Below, piece after piece: positions 1 through 5,306 of a DNA stretch of 5,306 bases. The notes beneath the pieces are model-generated. The model ran no database searches, had not been told where the DNA came from, and worked only from the letters and a program-made list of their open reading frames with translations. Source of the DNA: JBFGWM01 sp041588495 (lineage in GTDB: Bacteria > Pseudomonadota > Gammaproteobacteria > Pseudomonadales > JBFGWM01); NCBI GenBank assembly GCA_041588495.1, contig JBFGWM010000203.1, positions 1-5,306 of the forward strand. Direction: 5' to 3'. Numbering within the stretch: position 1 is the stretch's first letter; the number at the start of each line of letters is the position of its first letter. The position numbers were made by a program, and so were the translations under genes.

Positions 1-711
1 AGCCTGTTCCAGATCACCGACCCGCACCTCGGCCCGTTCATGTCCGCGGAGCGCCTGCGCGCCGTGTGCGAGTACGCGGTCAGCCTGGAACCGGAACTGG
101 TGCTGATCACCGGCGACCTGCTGACCATGGAATCCCACGCCGACGTCGACGCGGTCACCTATGCCCTGGAACCCCTGCGCGCACTCGACGGCCGCGTCTA
201 CGCCTGCCTCGGCAACCACGACCACGAGGCCCGGCCCACCGTGTACGCGGCCCTGGAGCGCATCGGCGGCCACCTGCTGGTGGACCAGATGGTCCGCGTG
301 GATACTTCCATCGGGCCGGTGGAGATCGTGGGGGCCGATTTCGTGTTCCGCGGGCGCCGCCATCACCTCGAGGACCTGTTCACGAAATACCCGCGCACGG
401 ATGCCACGCCGCGCATCCTGCTGCTGCACGACCCCGGCGCCTTCCGCCACGTGCCGGACGGCGCGGCCGACCTGACCCTGGCCGGGCACACCCACGGCGG
501 CCACGTCGGCCTGCTGTCCCTCGGGGTGAACTGGACGACCGTCGGCGCAACCAGCACAATCCCGGATCATGGCTTCTGGGCCAAAGGCCGCAACCGCATG
601 TACGTGCACCGCGGCACCGGCCATTATGGATTTCCCATCCGCCTGGGCGTGCCGGGCGAGGAAAGCCTGATGCGCGCCTGGTGGCCGCAAACCGCGACGG
701 AGAGCGAATGA
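1..711 (+). CDS. Calcineurin-like metallophosphoesterase, 5'-truncated by window edge
   Basis: This is a metal-dependent phosphoesterase of the calcineurin-like superfamily (YkuE-like type by overall look). The frame is open from base 1, so the true start is upstream; 236 residues are visible. Motifs in fragment numbering are D7-x-H9 (QITDPHLG), GDLL with D39, GNHD with N72, H73 and D74, LLLHD with H143, and GHTHGG with H163 and H165. Together these give the complete two-metal site. Many relatives have an Asp or Glu as the last residue of GDxx(D/E), but a Thr is present here. The missing N-terminus could hold a membrane segment, as in many YkuE-type proteins, but this cannot be seen. The substrate is unknown; lipid-linked or nucleotide phosphates are possible given the downstream genes. 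Its stop overlaps the next start as ATGA (708-711), indicating translational coupling. The family call is firm and the specific function is open. Confidence 0.93.
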   Translation, partial: SLFQITDPHLGPFMSAERLRAVCEYAVSLEPELVLITGDLLTMESHADVDAVTYALEPLRALDGRVYACLGNHDHEARPTVYAALERIGGHLLVDQMVRVDTSIGPVEIVGADFVFRGRRHHLEDLFTKYPRTDATPRILLLHDPGAFRHVPDGAADLTLAGHTHGGHVGLLSLGVNWTTVGATSTIPDHGFWAKGRNRMYVHRGTGHYGFPIRLGVPGEESLMRAWWPQTATESE

Positions 712-1223
712 GCGACAGCGAGCAGAGCGACGAGGAACGCGCGGCGCGCAAGCGCAAGAAGGCCCGCGAACGCCTGGCCGCGTTCACCAGCAAACTGGCC
801 GAATCGGTTCCGCACAGCCGCGACATGGGCCACGAGATCATCCGCGTGGAAGGCGGCACCGCGTGGATGCGCCAGCCGGTGCGCGACTTCACGGTCGGTG
901 ACGCCGAATACAACCTGATCCACACCAGCGTGCAGATCTCGCTGGTCGACGCCGCCTTCGGCATCGCCGTGTTCAGCGCGCTGGGCAAGCTCGCCACCAT
1001 CGCCACCCTCGACCTGCGCATGGACTACCTGCGCCCGGCCCGTGCCGACCGCGAGCTGATCGCACGCGCCGAGTGCTTCCACAAGACCCGCACCATCGCC
1101 TTCGTGCGCGGCGAGTTGTGGCAGGACGACGAGTCGCGCCCGGTGTCCACCGCCCAGGGTGCGTTCATGCTTGGCAGCGGCCGCAAGCCGTTCCTGCCCC
1201 TGGAAGAGGAACCCACCGCATGA
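708..1223 (+). CDS. PaaI-type hotdog-fold thioesterase (first of a tandem pair)
   Basis: A 171-residue hotdog-fold protein of the 4HBT/PaaI group, which usually hydrolyses acyl-CoA thioesters in the cytoplasm. Residues 1-26 form a strongly charged leader, acidic and then Lys/Arg-rich, that is not part of the fold. The helix motif is I-H72-T-S-V-Q-I-S-L-V-D81-A-A-F-G. The His-to-Asp spacing of nine matches the PaaI catalytic pattern, but the usual HGG is HTS. Later strands (ATLDLRMDYLRPAR, then HKTRTIAFVRGELWQ) match the family. The start at 708 is chosen because it overlaps the upstream stop (ATGA) and has a GGAG ribosome-binding site at 699-702, five bases before it; the frame is open further upstream but there it only shadows the phosphoesterase. 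It also overlaps the next gene by ATGA. The substrate is not predictable. The altered HGG may mean changed specificity or a partner-dependent role. Confidence 0.88.
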   Translation: MSDSEQSDEERAARKRKKARERLAAFTSKLAESVPHSRDMGHEIIRVEGGTAWMRQPVRDFTVGDAEYNLIHTSVQISLVDAAFGIAVFSALGKLATIATLDLRMDYLRPARADRELIARAECFHKTRTIAFVRGELWQDDESRPVSTAQGAFMLGSGRKPFLPLEEEPTA

Positions 1224-1681
1224 GCGTGGAAAACGGCAGGGACGACACCCGCCAGGACATCCTCGACGCGGCGAGCGACCTCGACTTCGACAAAGTCATC
1301 GACATGATTCCGTACGCCCGCTACCTGGGCGTGGAAGCGCGGCTGGAAGGGGACGAACTGCAGCTGAAGCTCCCGTATCGGGAGACCCTCGTCGGCAACG
1401 CGTCCCTGCCGGCCCTGCACGGCGGCGTGGTCGCCGGCTTCCTGGAAAACGCCGCCCTGGCCCGCCTCTTCATCTCCGAACGCAACGGGCGCGTTCCCCA
1501 GCCCATCGACTTCTCCATCGACTTCCTGCGTTCCGCCAAGGCACGGGATCTGTACGCCACCTGCCACGTGCAGCGCCTCGGCCGGCGCGTCGCCCAGGTG
1601 CAGGCGAAGTGCTGGCAGTCCGACCCCGACCAGCCGGTGGCGGTCGCCCGCGCGCACTTCCTGCTCAAGTCCAGGGAATGA
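1220..1681 (+). CDS. PaaI-type hotdog-fold thioesterase (second of a tandem pair)
   Basis: A 153-residue hotdog protein of the PaaI/4HBT superfamily, presumably an acyl-CoA thioesterase. The catalytic helix reads L-H67-G68-G69-V-V-A-G-F-L-E76-N-A-A. The HGG signature is intact, and the acidic residue nine positions after His is Glu rather than the Asp seen in the preceding gene. The strand FSIDFLRSAKARDLYATC and the following QRLGRRVAQVQAKCW are typical of the second half of the fold. The N-terminal 25 residues are acidic and helical-looking. The start at 1220 is set by the ATGA overlap with the preceding gene and an AGGA ribosome-binding site at 1207-1210, nine bases away. Its stop overlaps the pldA start in the same way. 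It is only distantly similar to its neighbour (different lengths, active-site wording and N-termini), so a recent duplication is unlikely. Hotdog proteins act as dimers or higher oligomers, so a mixed assembly of the two is possible. Confidence 0.9.
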   Translation: MSVENGRDDTRQDILDAASDLDFDKVIDMIPYARYLGVEARLEGDELQLKLPYRETLVGNASLPALHGGVVAGFLENAALARLFISERNGRVPQPIDFSIDFLRSAKARDLYATCHVQRLGRRVAQVQAKCWQSDPDQPVAVARAHFLLKSRE

Positions 1682-2784
1682 GACCGGGCCAGATGAAGCC
1701 CGTCAGCAGGGGGCAGGGCGGGCCTGCTCCCACCGTGTTCGCGATCTTCCTCACCCTCGGTGCGAACGGCATCCATGCCGCGACGGACCCTGTCAGCTGC
1801 GCCGCCATCGGCGATGATGCCGCGCGCCTGGCCTGCTACGACCGCGCCTTCGGGCGCGAAGCGGTCGCCGCCGAGCCGGCCACGGACGTCGTCGCCAAGG
1901 CGGAAGAGGGCGACGACCCATCGACGAAGATCGCCCGGCGGAACGACCCCAAGCGCGAACGCTACAGCGACGGCAAGTCGCGCCTGTGGCGCCTGTGGGA
2001 ACACGATTCGAGCGCCCGCGAAGCGCGCTACAGCCTGCGTCCGCATCGCGGCATCTTCTTCATGCCCCTGCGCTACAGCGACCGCCGCAACCGCCTCCCC
2101 GACTCGCCGGCGCCCGGCCACACCGCCACCGAGCCGCTGTCCATCGAGGCCACGGAGACGATGTTCCAGGTCAGCATCAAGACGCGCATCTGGGAGAACC
2201 TGTTCGGCGACCACCCCTGGGACCTGTGGTTCGGCTTCACCCAGGTGTCCCACTGGCAGATGTACAACGGCGAAGTGTCCTCGCCATTCCGGGAAACCAA
2301 CTACGAGCCGGAACTGATCTTCTCCCTGCCGCTGAAGGAGGAGATCGCCGGTCTAGACTGGCGCGTGCTCAACATCGGCCTGGTCCACCAGTCCAACGTC
2401 CGCTCCAACCCGCTGTCGCGCAGCTGGAACCGGGTCTACGCCGAGTTCGGATTCGAGCGGGGGCCGTGGACCGCGCTGGTGCGCCCCTGGTACCGGCTCC
2501 CCGAGGCCCGCAGCGGCGACGACAACCCCGACATCGACGACTTCCTCGGCTACGGCGACCTCAACGTTTCGTGGACCCGCGGCGGTCACATCCTCGGCAT
2601 GATGAGCCGCCACAACCTCATCGGCGGCCGCGGCGCGCTGCAGCTCGACTGGTCCTTCCCGCTCACCGACACCCTGAAGGGCTACCTGCGCCTGTTCAGC
2701 GGTTACGGAGAAACCATGGTCGACTATAACCACTACCAGAACGTGATCGGCATCGGGCTGCAGATCACGCCGTGGCAGGACTGA
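1678..2784 (+). CDS. pldA: Outer-membrane phospholipase A (OMPLA)
   Basis: A calcium-dependent outer-membrane phospholipase that hydrolyses acyl esters of phospholipids misplaced in the outer leaflet; the active form in known members is a dimeric 12-stranded beta-barrel. The 368-residue reading has a hydrophobic signal segment (about residues 19-31) with likely cleavage after A34. It then has a C41...DDAARLAC53YD segment found at the N-terminus of many proteobacterial relatives. Family blocks follow: SSPFRETNYEPE (from residue 201), then VH237QS239N and SRSWN251R. These carry the His/Ser/Asn catalytic triad with the same 14-residue His-to-Asn spacing as E. coli PldA (H142, S144, N156). DNPDI and SGYGE...DYN come next, and the last strand ends TPWQD. 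The protein is about 80 residues longer than E. coli PldA (289-residue precursor), all before the barrel core. The start at 1678 overlaps the upstream stop (ATGA). ATG 1693, five codons later, is an alternative giving a more ordinary signal peptide. Confidence 0.95.
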   Translation: MRPGQMKPVSRGQGGPAPTVFAIFLTLGANGIHAATDPVSCAAIGDDAARLACYDRAFGREAVAAEPATDVVAKAEEGDDPSTKIARRNDPKRERYSDGKSRLWRLWEHDSSAREARYSLRPHRGIFFMPLRYSDRRNRLPDSPAPGHTATEPLSIEATETMFQVSIKTRIWENLFGDHPWDLWFGFTQVSHWQMYNGEVSSPFRETNYEPELIFSLPLKEEIAGLDWRVLNIGLVHQSNVRSNPLSRSWNRVYAEFGFERGPWTALVRPWYRLPEARSGDDNPDIDDFLGYGDLNVSWTRGGHILGMMSRHNLIGGRGALQLDWSFPLTDTLKGYLRLFSGYGETMVDYNHYQNVIGIGLQITPWQD

Positions 2785-2802
2785 GGCGGCGCAATCGCGA
2801 CC

Positions 2803-2830
2803 GTGACAGACGGACCCACGCGACAATAAA
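2803..2830 (+). promoter_or_regulatory. Candidate sigma-70-type promoter for the sulfatase gene
   Basis: In the 108-bp gap between pldA and the sulfatase there is GTGACA (2803-2808, five of six to TTGACA). After 16 bases comes AATAAA (2825-2830, four of six to TATAAT), in the only A-rich patch of the gap. It lies about 60 bases before the sulfatase start, which suits a separate promoter. The match is imperfect and no start site can be seen. Read-through from pldA is equally possible because no terminator is recognisable in the gap. Confidence 0.3.
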
Positions 2831-2861
2831 AAGAGAAAGCCCGTTCACCTCCTGTCGGCAC

Positions 2862-2869
2862 TGACGTCA
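2862..2869. promoter_or_regulatory. 8-bp perfect palindrome TGACGTCA upstream of the sulfatase
   Basis: TGACGTCA is self-complementary over all eight bases. It lies 23 bases before the sulfatase start and downstream of the candidate promoter. Symmetry and position would allow an operator, but the flanking bases do not extend the symmetry. An 8-mer palindrome can occur by chance, so the functional reading is weak. Confidence 0.15.
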
Positions 2870-2892
2870 CAGCATCGAATCGCGGGGCCACC

Positions 2893-4689
2893 ATGCACAT
2901 GCTGAATCAATTGCAGACCGCAAGACGGCTTCGGTTGTTCACCATGCTCCTGCTGATCGGGGCGAGCTCTGCGGCTGGCGCAGACAAGCCGCCGAACATC
3001 GTCCTTCTGATTGGCGACGACGTCGGTTTCAGTGATCTGGGCGCCTACGGCAGCGAGATCTCCACCCCGCACCTCGATGCACTGGCGGCGCGTGGTGTGC
3101 GATTCACCAACTTTCACGCGACGGCATCCTGTTCGCCGACCCGCGCCATCCTGCAGACCGGCGTGGATCACCATCGCAACGGGCTCGGCAACATGGCGGT
3201 GGTCGCCCCGCCCGAACACGTCGGCCAGCCCGGATACGAGGGTGTTCTCAACGACCGTGTGGTCACCCTGGCGCGCCTGCTGCGGGATGCCGGCTACCAC
3301 ACCTATCACGTCGGCAAGTGGCACCTGGGTTACGAGGGCAGGAAACTGCCGTTTTACCGTGGTTTCGAGCACACCATCACGCTGGCCGACACGGGTGCGG
3401 ACAACTGGGAGCAGCGCACCTACGCGCCTCTCTACGACAAGGCACACTGGTTCGCCAACGGACACGAACACCAACTGCCGGACGACTTCTACTCATCCCG
3501 CTATTTCATCGACAAGACCATCGAGTTCATCGAGGCCGATCGCGGCACCGGGCAACCGTTCTTTGCCCAGGTAGGCTTCCAGGCCGTGCACATCCCCCTG
3601 CAGGCGCCCGCGGAGTTCATTGAGAAATATGCAGACACCTACACCGCCGGGTGGGAAGCACTGCGCGAGGCACGCCGCCAGGGAGCCATCGGCTTGGGCA
3701 TCGTGCCGGAAGGCGCCGGCATGGTCCGCATGCCCACCACCGAAGACTGGAATCGACTGGGCGCGGAGGAACAGCGCTACATGGTACGGCGCATGGCGGT
3801 CTACGCCGGCATGCTGGACGCCATGGATCACCACATCGGACGGCTGATCGACTACCTGAAACGCGTCGGCGAATACGACAACACACTGTTCGTGTTCCTT
3901 TCCGACAACGGGCCCGAGCCCACCGACCCCCATGACAACCTGATCGCCCGTCTCTGGATCCAGTACCACTACGAGACGGATCTGGAGTCCCTCGGGGCCA
4001 AAGGTGCGTACGCGTACCTCGGGCCGAGCTGGGCAAGCGCCGCCGCCGCGCCCGGCAGTTTTTACAAGTTCTGGGCCGGGGAAGGGGGCCTGCGGGTCCC
4101 GCTCATCGTGTCCTGGCCGGGCAGGGTGGCGGAAAACGTCGTGCATCACCGATTCGCCTACCTGAAAGACATCATGCCGACCTCGCTGGAATTCGCCGGC
4201 GTGGTTCACCCCGGCACGGAGTTCGAGGGCCGCGCCGTCGAACCGCTCACCGGCAGAAGCCTGGCACCGGTCCTCTCGGGCAATGCGGCGGAAACCCATC
4301 CTGTGGATGAACCGGTGGGCTACGAACTCGCGGGGAATGCCGCCCTGTACAAGGGCGCCTACAAACTGGTTCGCAACCTGCCGCCACTGGGCGACAACCA
4401 GTGGCACCTGTACGACATCCTGCAGGACCCTGGCGAAACCCGCGACCTGAAGAACGATCAGCCGGAGCGGTTCGCGGAGATGCTGGAGGATTTTCGCGCC
4501 TACGAGCGTGACAACAACGTGCTGCCCATGCCGGACGGTTACGAGTACATGAAGCAATTACAAAGAAATATCATCCAGCGGACCGTGTGGCCCAGATTGG
4601 TCGCCGCCGCGCCCTGGGCCGGCGCCGGATTGTTCCTGGCCCTTGTCCTGGTCGTTTTGCGGCGCAGACGCGGCAAGGTGACATCGTGA
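2893..4689 (+). CDS. Periplasmic arylsulfatase-type sulfatase with C-terminal membrane anchor
   Basis: A 598-residue type I sulfatase that hydrolyses sulfate esters using a formylglycine made from Cys. Residues 1-30 are a signal peptide (RR..R, then FTMLLLIGASSAAGA). IGD42D43 supplies metal ligands. C80-S-P-T-R84 followed by AILQTG is sulfatase signature I, with C80 the residue converted to formylglycine. GYHTYHVGK142WH144LG is signature II. H233 (AVHIP), SD338N339G and YK392FWAGEGG complete the metal and sulfate site. It resembles the Pseudomonas AtsA arylsulfatase group, but the true substrate is unknown. About residues 570-589 are a hydrophobic helix followed by RRRRGKVTS, which predicts a single-pass inner-membrane anchor with the enzyme in the periplasm. 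ATG 2893 is chosen because it gives a full signal peptide; the ribosome-binding site (GGGG, 2884-2887) is weak, and ATG 2899 is an alternative. No formylglycine-generating enzyme or sulfate transporter lies in the window. Cys-type maturation must be supplied elsewhere. Confidence 0.93.
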   Translation: MHMLNQLQTARRLRLFTMLLLIGASSAAGADKPPNIVLLIGDDVGFSDLGAYGSEISTPHLDALAARGVRFTNFHATASCSPTRAILQTGVDHHRNGLGNMAVVAPPEHVGQPGYEGVLNDRVVTLARLLRDAGYHTYHVGKWHLGYEGRKLPFYRGFEHTITLADTGADNWEQRTYAPLYDKAHWFANGHEHQLPDDFYSSRYFIDKTIEFIEADRGTGQPFFAQVGFQAVHIPLQAPAEFIEKYADTYTAGWEALREARRQGAIGLGIVPEGAGMVRMPTTEDWNRLGAEEQRYMVRRMAVYAGMLDAMDHHIGRLIDYLKRVGEYDNTLFVFLSDNGPEPTDPHDNLIARLWIQYHYETDLESLGAKGAYAYLGPSWASAAAAPGSFYKFWAGEGGLRVPLIVSWPGRVAENVVHHRFAYLKDIMPTSLEFAGVVHPGTEFEGRAVEPLTGRSLAPVLSGNAAETHPVDEPVGYELAGNAALYKGAYKLVRNLPPLGDNQWHLYDILQDPGETRDLKNDQPERFAEMLEDFRAYERDNNVLPMPDGYEYMKQLQRNIIQRTVWPRLVAAAPWAGAGLFLALVLVVLRRRRGKVTS

Positions 4690-4705
4690 CGAAGGACCCG
4701 GTGCA

Positions 4706-4727
4706 ACGGTCTCCTGATCAGGACCGT
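4706..4727. repeat. Imperfect inverted repeat just downstream of the sulfatase
   Basis: ACGG (4706-4709) and TCCT (4712-4715) pair with AGGA (4720-4723) and CCGT (4724-4727) around a GATC loop. This gives an 8-bp stem with a 2-base TC bulge. The inner part, TCCTGATCAGGA, is a perfect 12-bp palindrome. It lies 16 bases after the sulfatase stop, where a terminator or 3'-end stabilising hairpin would be. No T-run follows (the next bases are GGATCG), so it is not a classical intrinsic terminator. Confidence 0.4.
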
Positions 4728-4868
4728 GGATCGAGCGATGGCAGAACCGCTCCTGGGATCCGCCTGCTGCACCGCTAAGCCGGATTGCGCGGGTGCGACA
4801 GCCACCACGCGGCTGAGACCGCACCCAGGGGAGTCACTGCACGGGCTTCCTCTCCCCCGCATGCCAAC

Positions 4869-4902
4869 CATAATTACGCATAATATATATTATGTTAAAT
4901 AC
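4869..4902. promoter_or_regulatory. AT-rich island with 16-bp perfect palindrome and CATAAT array
   Basis: CATAATATATATTATG (4879-4894) is perfectly self-complementary. The hexamer CATAAT occurs on the plus strand at 4869-4874 and 4879-4884, and its complement ATTATG at 4889-4894, so the three copies lie exactly 10 bp apart, one helical turn. In otherwise GC-rich DNA this is a strong local departure. It could be an operator, a promoter region with -10-like hexamers on either strand, or a bent or easily melted site. No good -35/-10 pair with standard spacing was found, so no promoter direction is assigned. Confidence 0.4.
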
Positions 4903-4917
4903 AGTGTGTGGGTGCTG

Positions 4918-4934
4918 CCGGCGGGTCTCGCCGG
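4918..4934. repeat. GC-rich stem-loop
   Basis: CCGGCG (4918-4923) and CGCCGG (4929-4934) are perfect inverted repeats around the 5-base loop GGTCT. It lies 24 bases right of the AT palindrome. There is no T-run on either side. Short GC-rich repeats of this kind arise easily by chance in high-GC DNA. Confidence 0.25.
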
Positions 4935-4998
4935 GCGCCGCCCTGTACCGTCGAGGACTCCGAAAGCGCCCGCCCCACTTCATCCGGACACCACTGAA

Positions 4999-5086
4999 AT
5001 TTCCGACGAGGAAATCCCGCGGTTGCAGCAACCGCCTGGCGTCCTCGTAACACCGGTCCCACGGACCGTCGCAAGGAACCTTCGCG
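4999..5086. repeat. Cluster of four consecutive short stem-loops
   Basis: Four inverted repeats follow one another. ATTTCC/GGAAAT is at 4999-5015 (6-bp stem, 5-base loop). GCGGTTG/CAACCGC is at 5019-5035 (7-bp stem, 3-base loop). CGGTCC/GGACCG is at 5054-5068 (6-bp stem, 3-base loop). The last, CGCAAG/CTT-C-GCG at 5070-5086, has a one-base bulge. On the minus strand they lie 33-120 bases after the stop of the partial thioesterase, so they would be in its 3' untranslated RNA. On the minus strand the GCGGTTG hairpin is followed by GGGATTTCC, too short a T-run for a confident terminator. Confidence 0.35.
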
Positions 5087-5118
5087 GTGAACAGAGCAAG
5101 GCGCCGGGCCGGATCGGC

Positions 5119-5306
5119 TCAGCGCGGATACAGGATCATCTGCGTGCAGCGGAACATGGCGATGGTACGATCGTCCTGGTCGCGAATCACCGTCGCGTCC
5201 CAGACCTGGGTCGTGCGCCCGCCGTGGGCCAGCCGCGCCTCGCAGGACAACACGCCTTCGCGCGCGCTGCCGGTGAAGTTCGACTTCAACTCGATGGTCG
5301 TGAAAT
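5119..5306 (-). CDS. PaaI-family thioesterase, C-terminal fragment (cut by window edge)
   Basis: Reading the minus strand from the window end gives 61 residues in one open frame, ending at the TGA whose complement is TCA at 5119-5121. The fragment begins FTTIELKSNFTGSAREG, continues through LSCEARLAHGGRTTQVWDA, and ends FRCTQMILYPR. These are the last strands of a PaaI-type hotdog thioesterase. The IELK-NF strand, the H-GRTTQVWDA strand and the final CTQMILYP strand are all typical of that family. The catalytic helix lies beyond the window, so activity cannot be judged. It is the third hotdog thioesterase in 5.3 kb, on the opposite strand and convergent with the sulfatase, and its wording differs from the tandem pair, so it is not part of that operon. 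Confidence 0.85.
   Translation of the reverse strand, partial: FTTIELKSNFTGSAREGVLSCEARLAHGGRTTQVWDATVIRDQDDRTIAMFRCTQMILYPR

Larger units (their letters stand above)
4690..5118. other. 429-bp intergenic region between convergent genes, no convincing gene
   Basis: No reading frame here shows a family motif, good codon pattern or ribosome-binding site; the longest (minus strand, 65 codons, 4834-5031) looks random. The region is a mosaic: GC-rich flanks with inverted repeats at 4706-4727, 4918-4934 and 4999-5086, and a sharply AT-rich island at about 4869-4902. It sits where the sulfatase (plus) and the partial thioesterase (minus) converge, so terminators are expected. However, none of the hairpins is followed by a good T-run. 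No tRNA-like structure or insertion-sequence ends were seen. Confidence 0.6.

Noticed and set aside
66..707. Upstream extension of the first thioesterase frame
   Set aside because: The translation is Arg/Pro/Gly-rich shadow of the phosphoesterase, which has complete catalytic motifs in the other frame. The ATG at 708 has a good GGAG site.
1159..1677. Upstream extension of the pldA frame
   Set aside because: It overlaps the second thioesterase entirely, has no family features, and would bury the signal peptide 173 residues inside the protein.
1321..2253. Long open frame (310 codons) on the minus strand
   Set aside because: It lies opposite the second thioesterase and pldA, is low-complexity, and has no recognisable domain. 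It is typical of antisense frames in GC-rich genes.
3493..4557. Long open frame (354 codons) on the minus strand
   Set aside because: It is exactly codon-phased antisense of the sulfatase, with no motif. The plus-strand sulfatase has every catalytic signature.
4706..4727. Intrinsic terminator for the sulfatase
   Set aside because: A stem is present, but no T-run follows and the stem is bulged. It is listed only as an inverted repeat.
4902..4913. GTGTGTGGGTG short repeat
   Set aside because: It is too short to be a meaningful microsatellite or binding array.
4834..5031. 65-codon minus-strand frame in the intergenic region
   Set aside because: It runs through the AT palindrome and the GC hairpins, has no ribosome-binding site and no family resemblance.
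1..5306. CRISPR array, insertion sequence, tRNA or phage genes
   Set aside because: No regularly spaced long repeats, transposase motifs, terminal inverted repeats with target duplication, or cloverleaf were found on either strand.

Overview
The window is about 5.3 kb of GC-rich DNA, densely coding on the plus strand, and it reads like a chromosomal segment of a high-GC Gammaproteobacterium or close relative. The outer-membrane phospholipase A gene requires a Gram-negative envelope. Codons end mostly in G or C, and neighbouring genes overlap by the ATGA type. The sequence alone does not support a genus.

Layout: positions 1-2784 form a compact four-gene block. It holds the 3' part of a calcineurin-like metallophosphoesterase (1-711), two consecutive PaaI-type hotdog thioesterases (708-1223 and 1220-1681), and an outer-membrane phospholipase A, pldA (1678-2784). 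Each junction is a 4-bp ATGA overlap, so the genes are very probably one translationally coupled operon whose promoter lies upstream of the window. After a 108-bp gap with a weak candidate promoter comes a 598-aa sulfatase (2893-4689). It has a signal peptide, the CSPTR formylglycine signature and a C-terminal transmembrane anchor. Positions 4690-5118 (429 bp) have no convincing gene. They hold a perfect 16-bp AT palindrome inside a 10-bp-spaced CATAAT array and a cluster of short stem-loops. At the right edge, on the minus strand and convergent with the rest, is the C-terminal end of a third PaaI-family thioesterase (5119-5306). It is broken by the window boundary.

Working together (inference): the first block suits membrane-lipid turnover. 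PldA removes acyl chains from phospholipids misplaced in the outer leaflet. The two hotdog enzymes could hydrolyse acyl-CoA made from the released fatty acids. The metallophosphoesterase could act on a phosphorylated lipid or nucleotide-lipid intermediate. The sulfatase looks like a separate unit that hydrolyses sulfate esters in the periplasm. All protein families here are known. What deserves a second look is the operon arrangement, the divergent thioesterase pair, the membrane-tethered sulfatase and the structured intergenic region.
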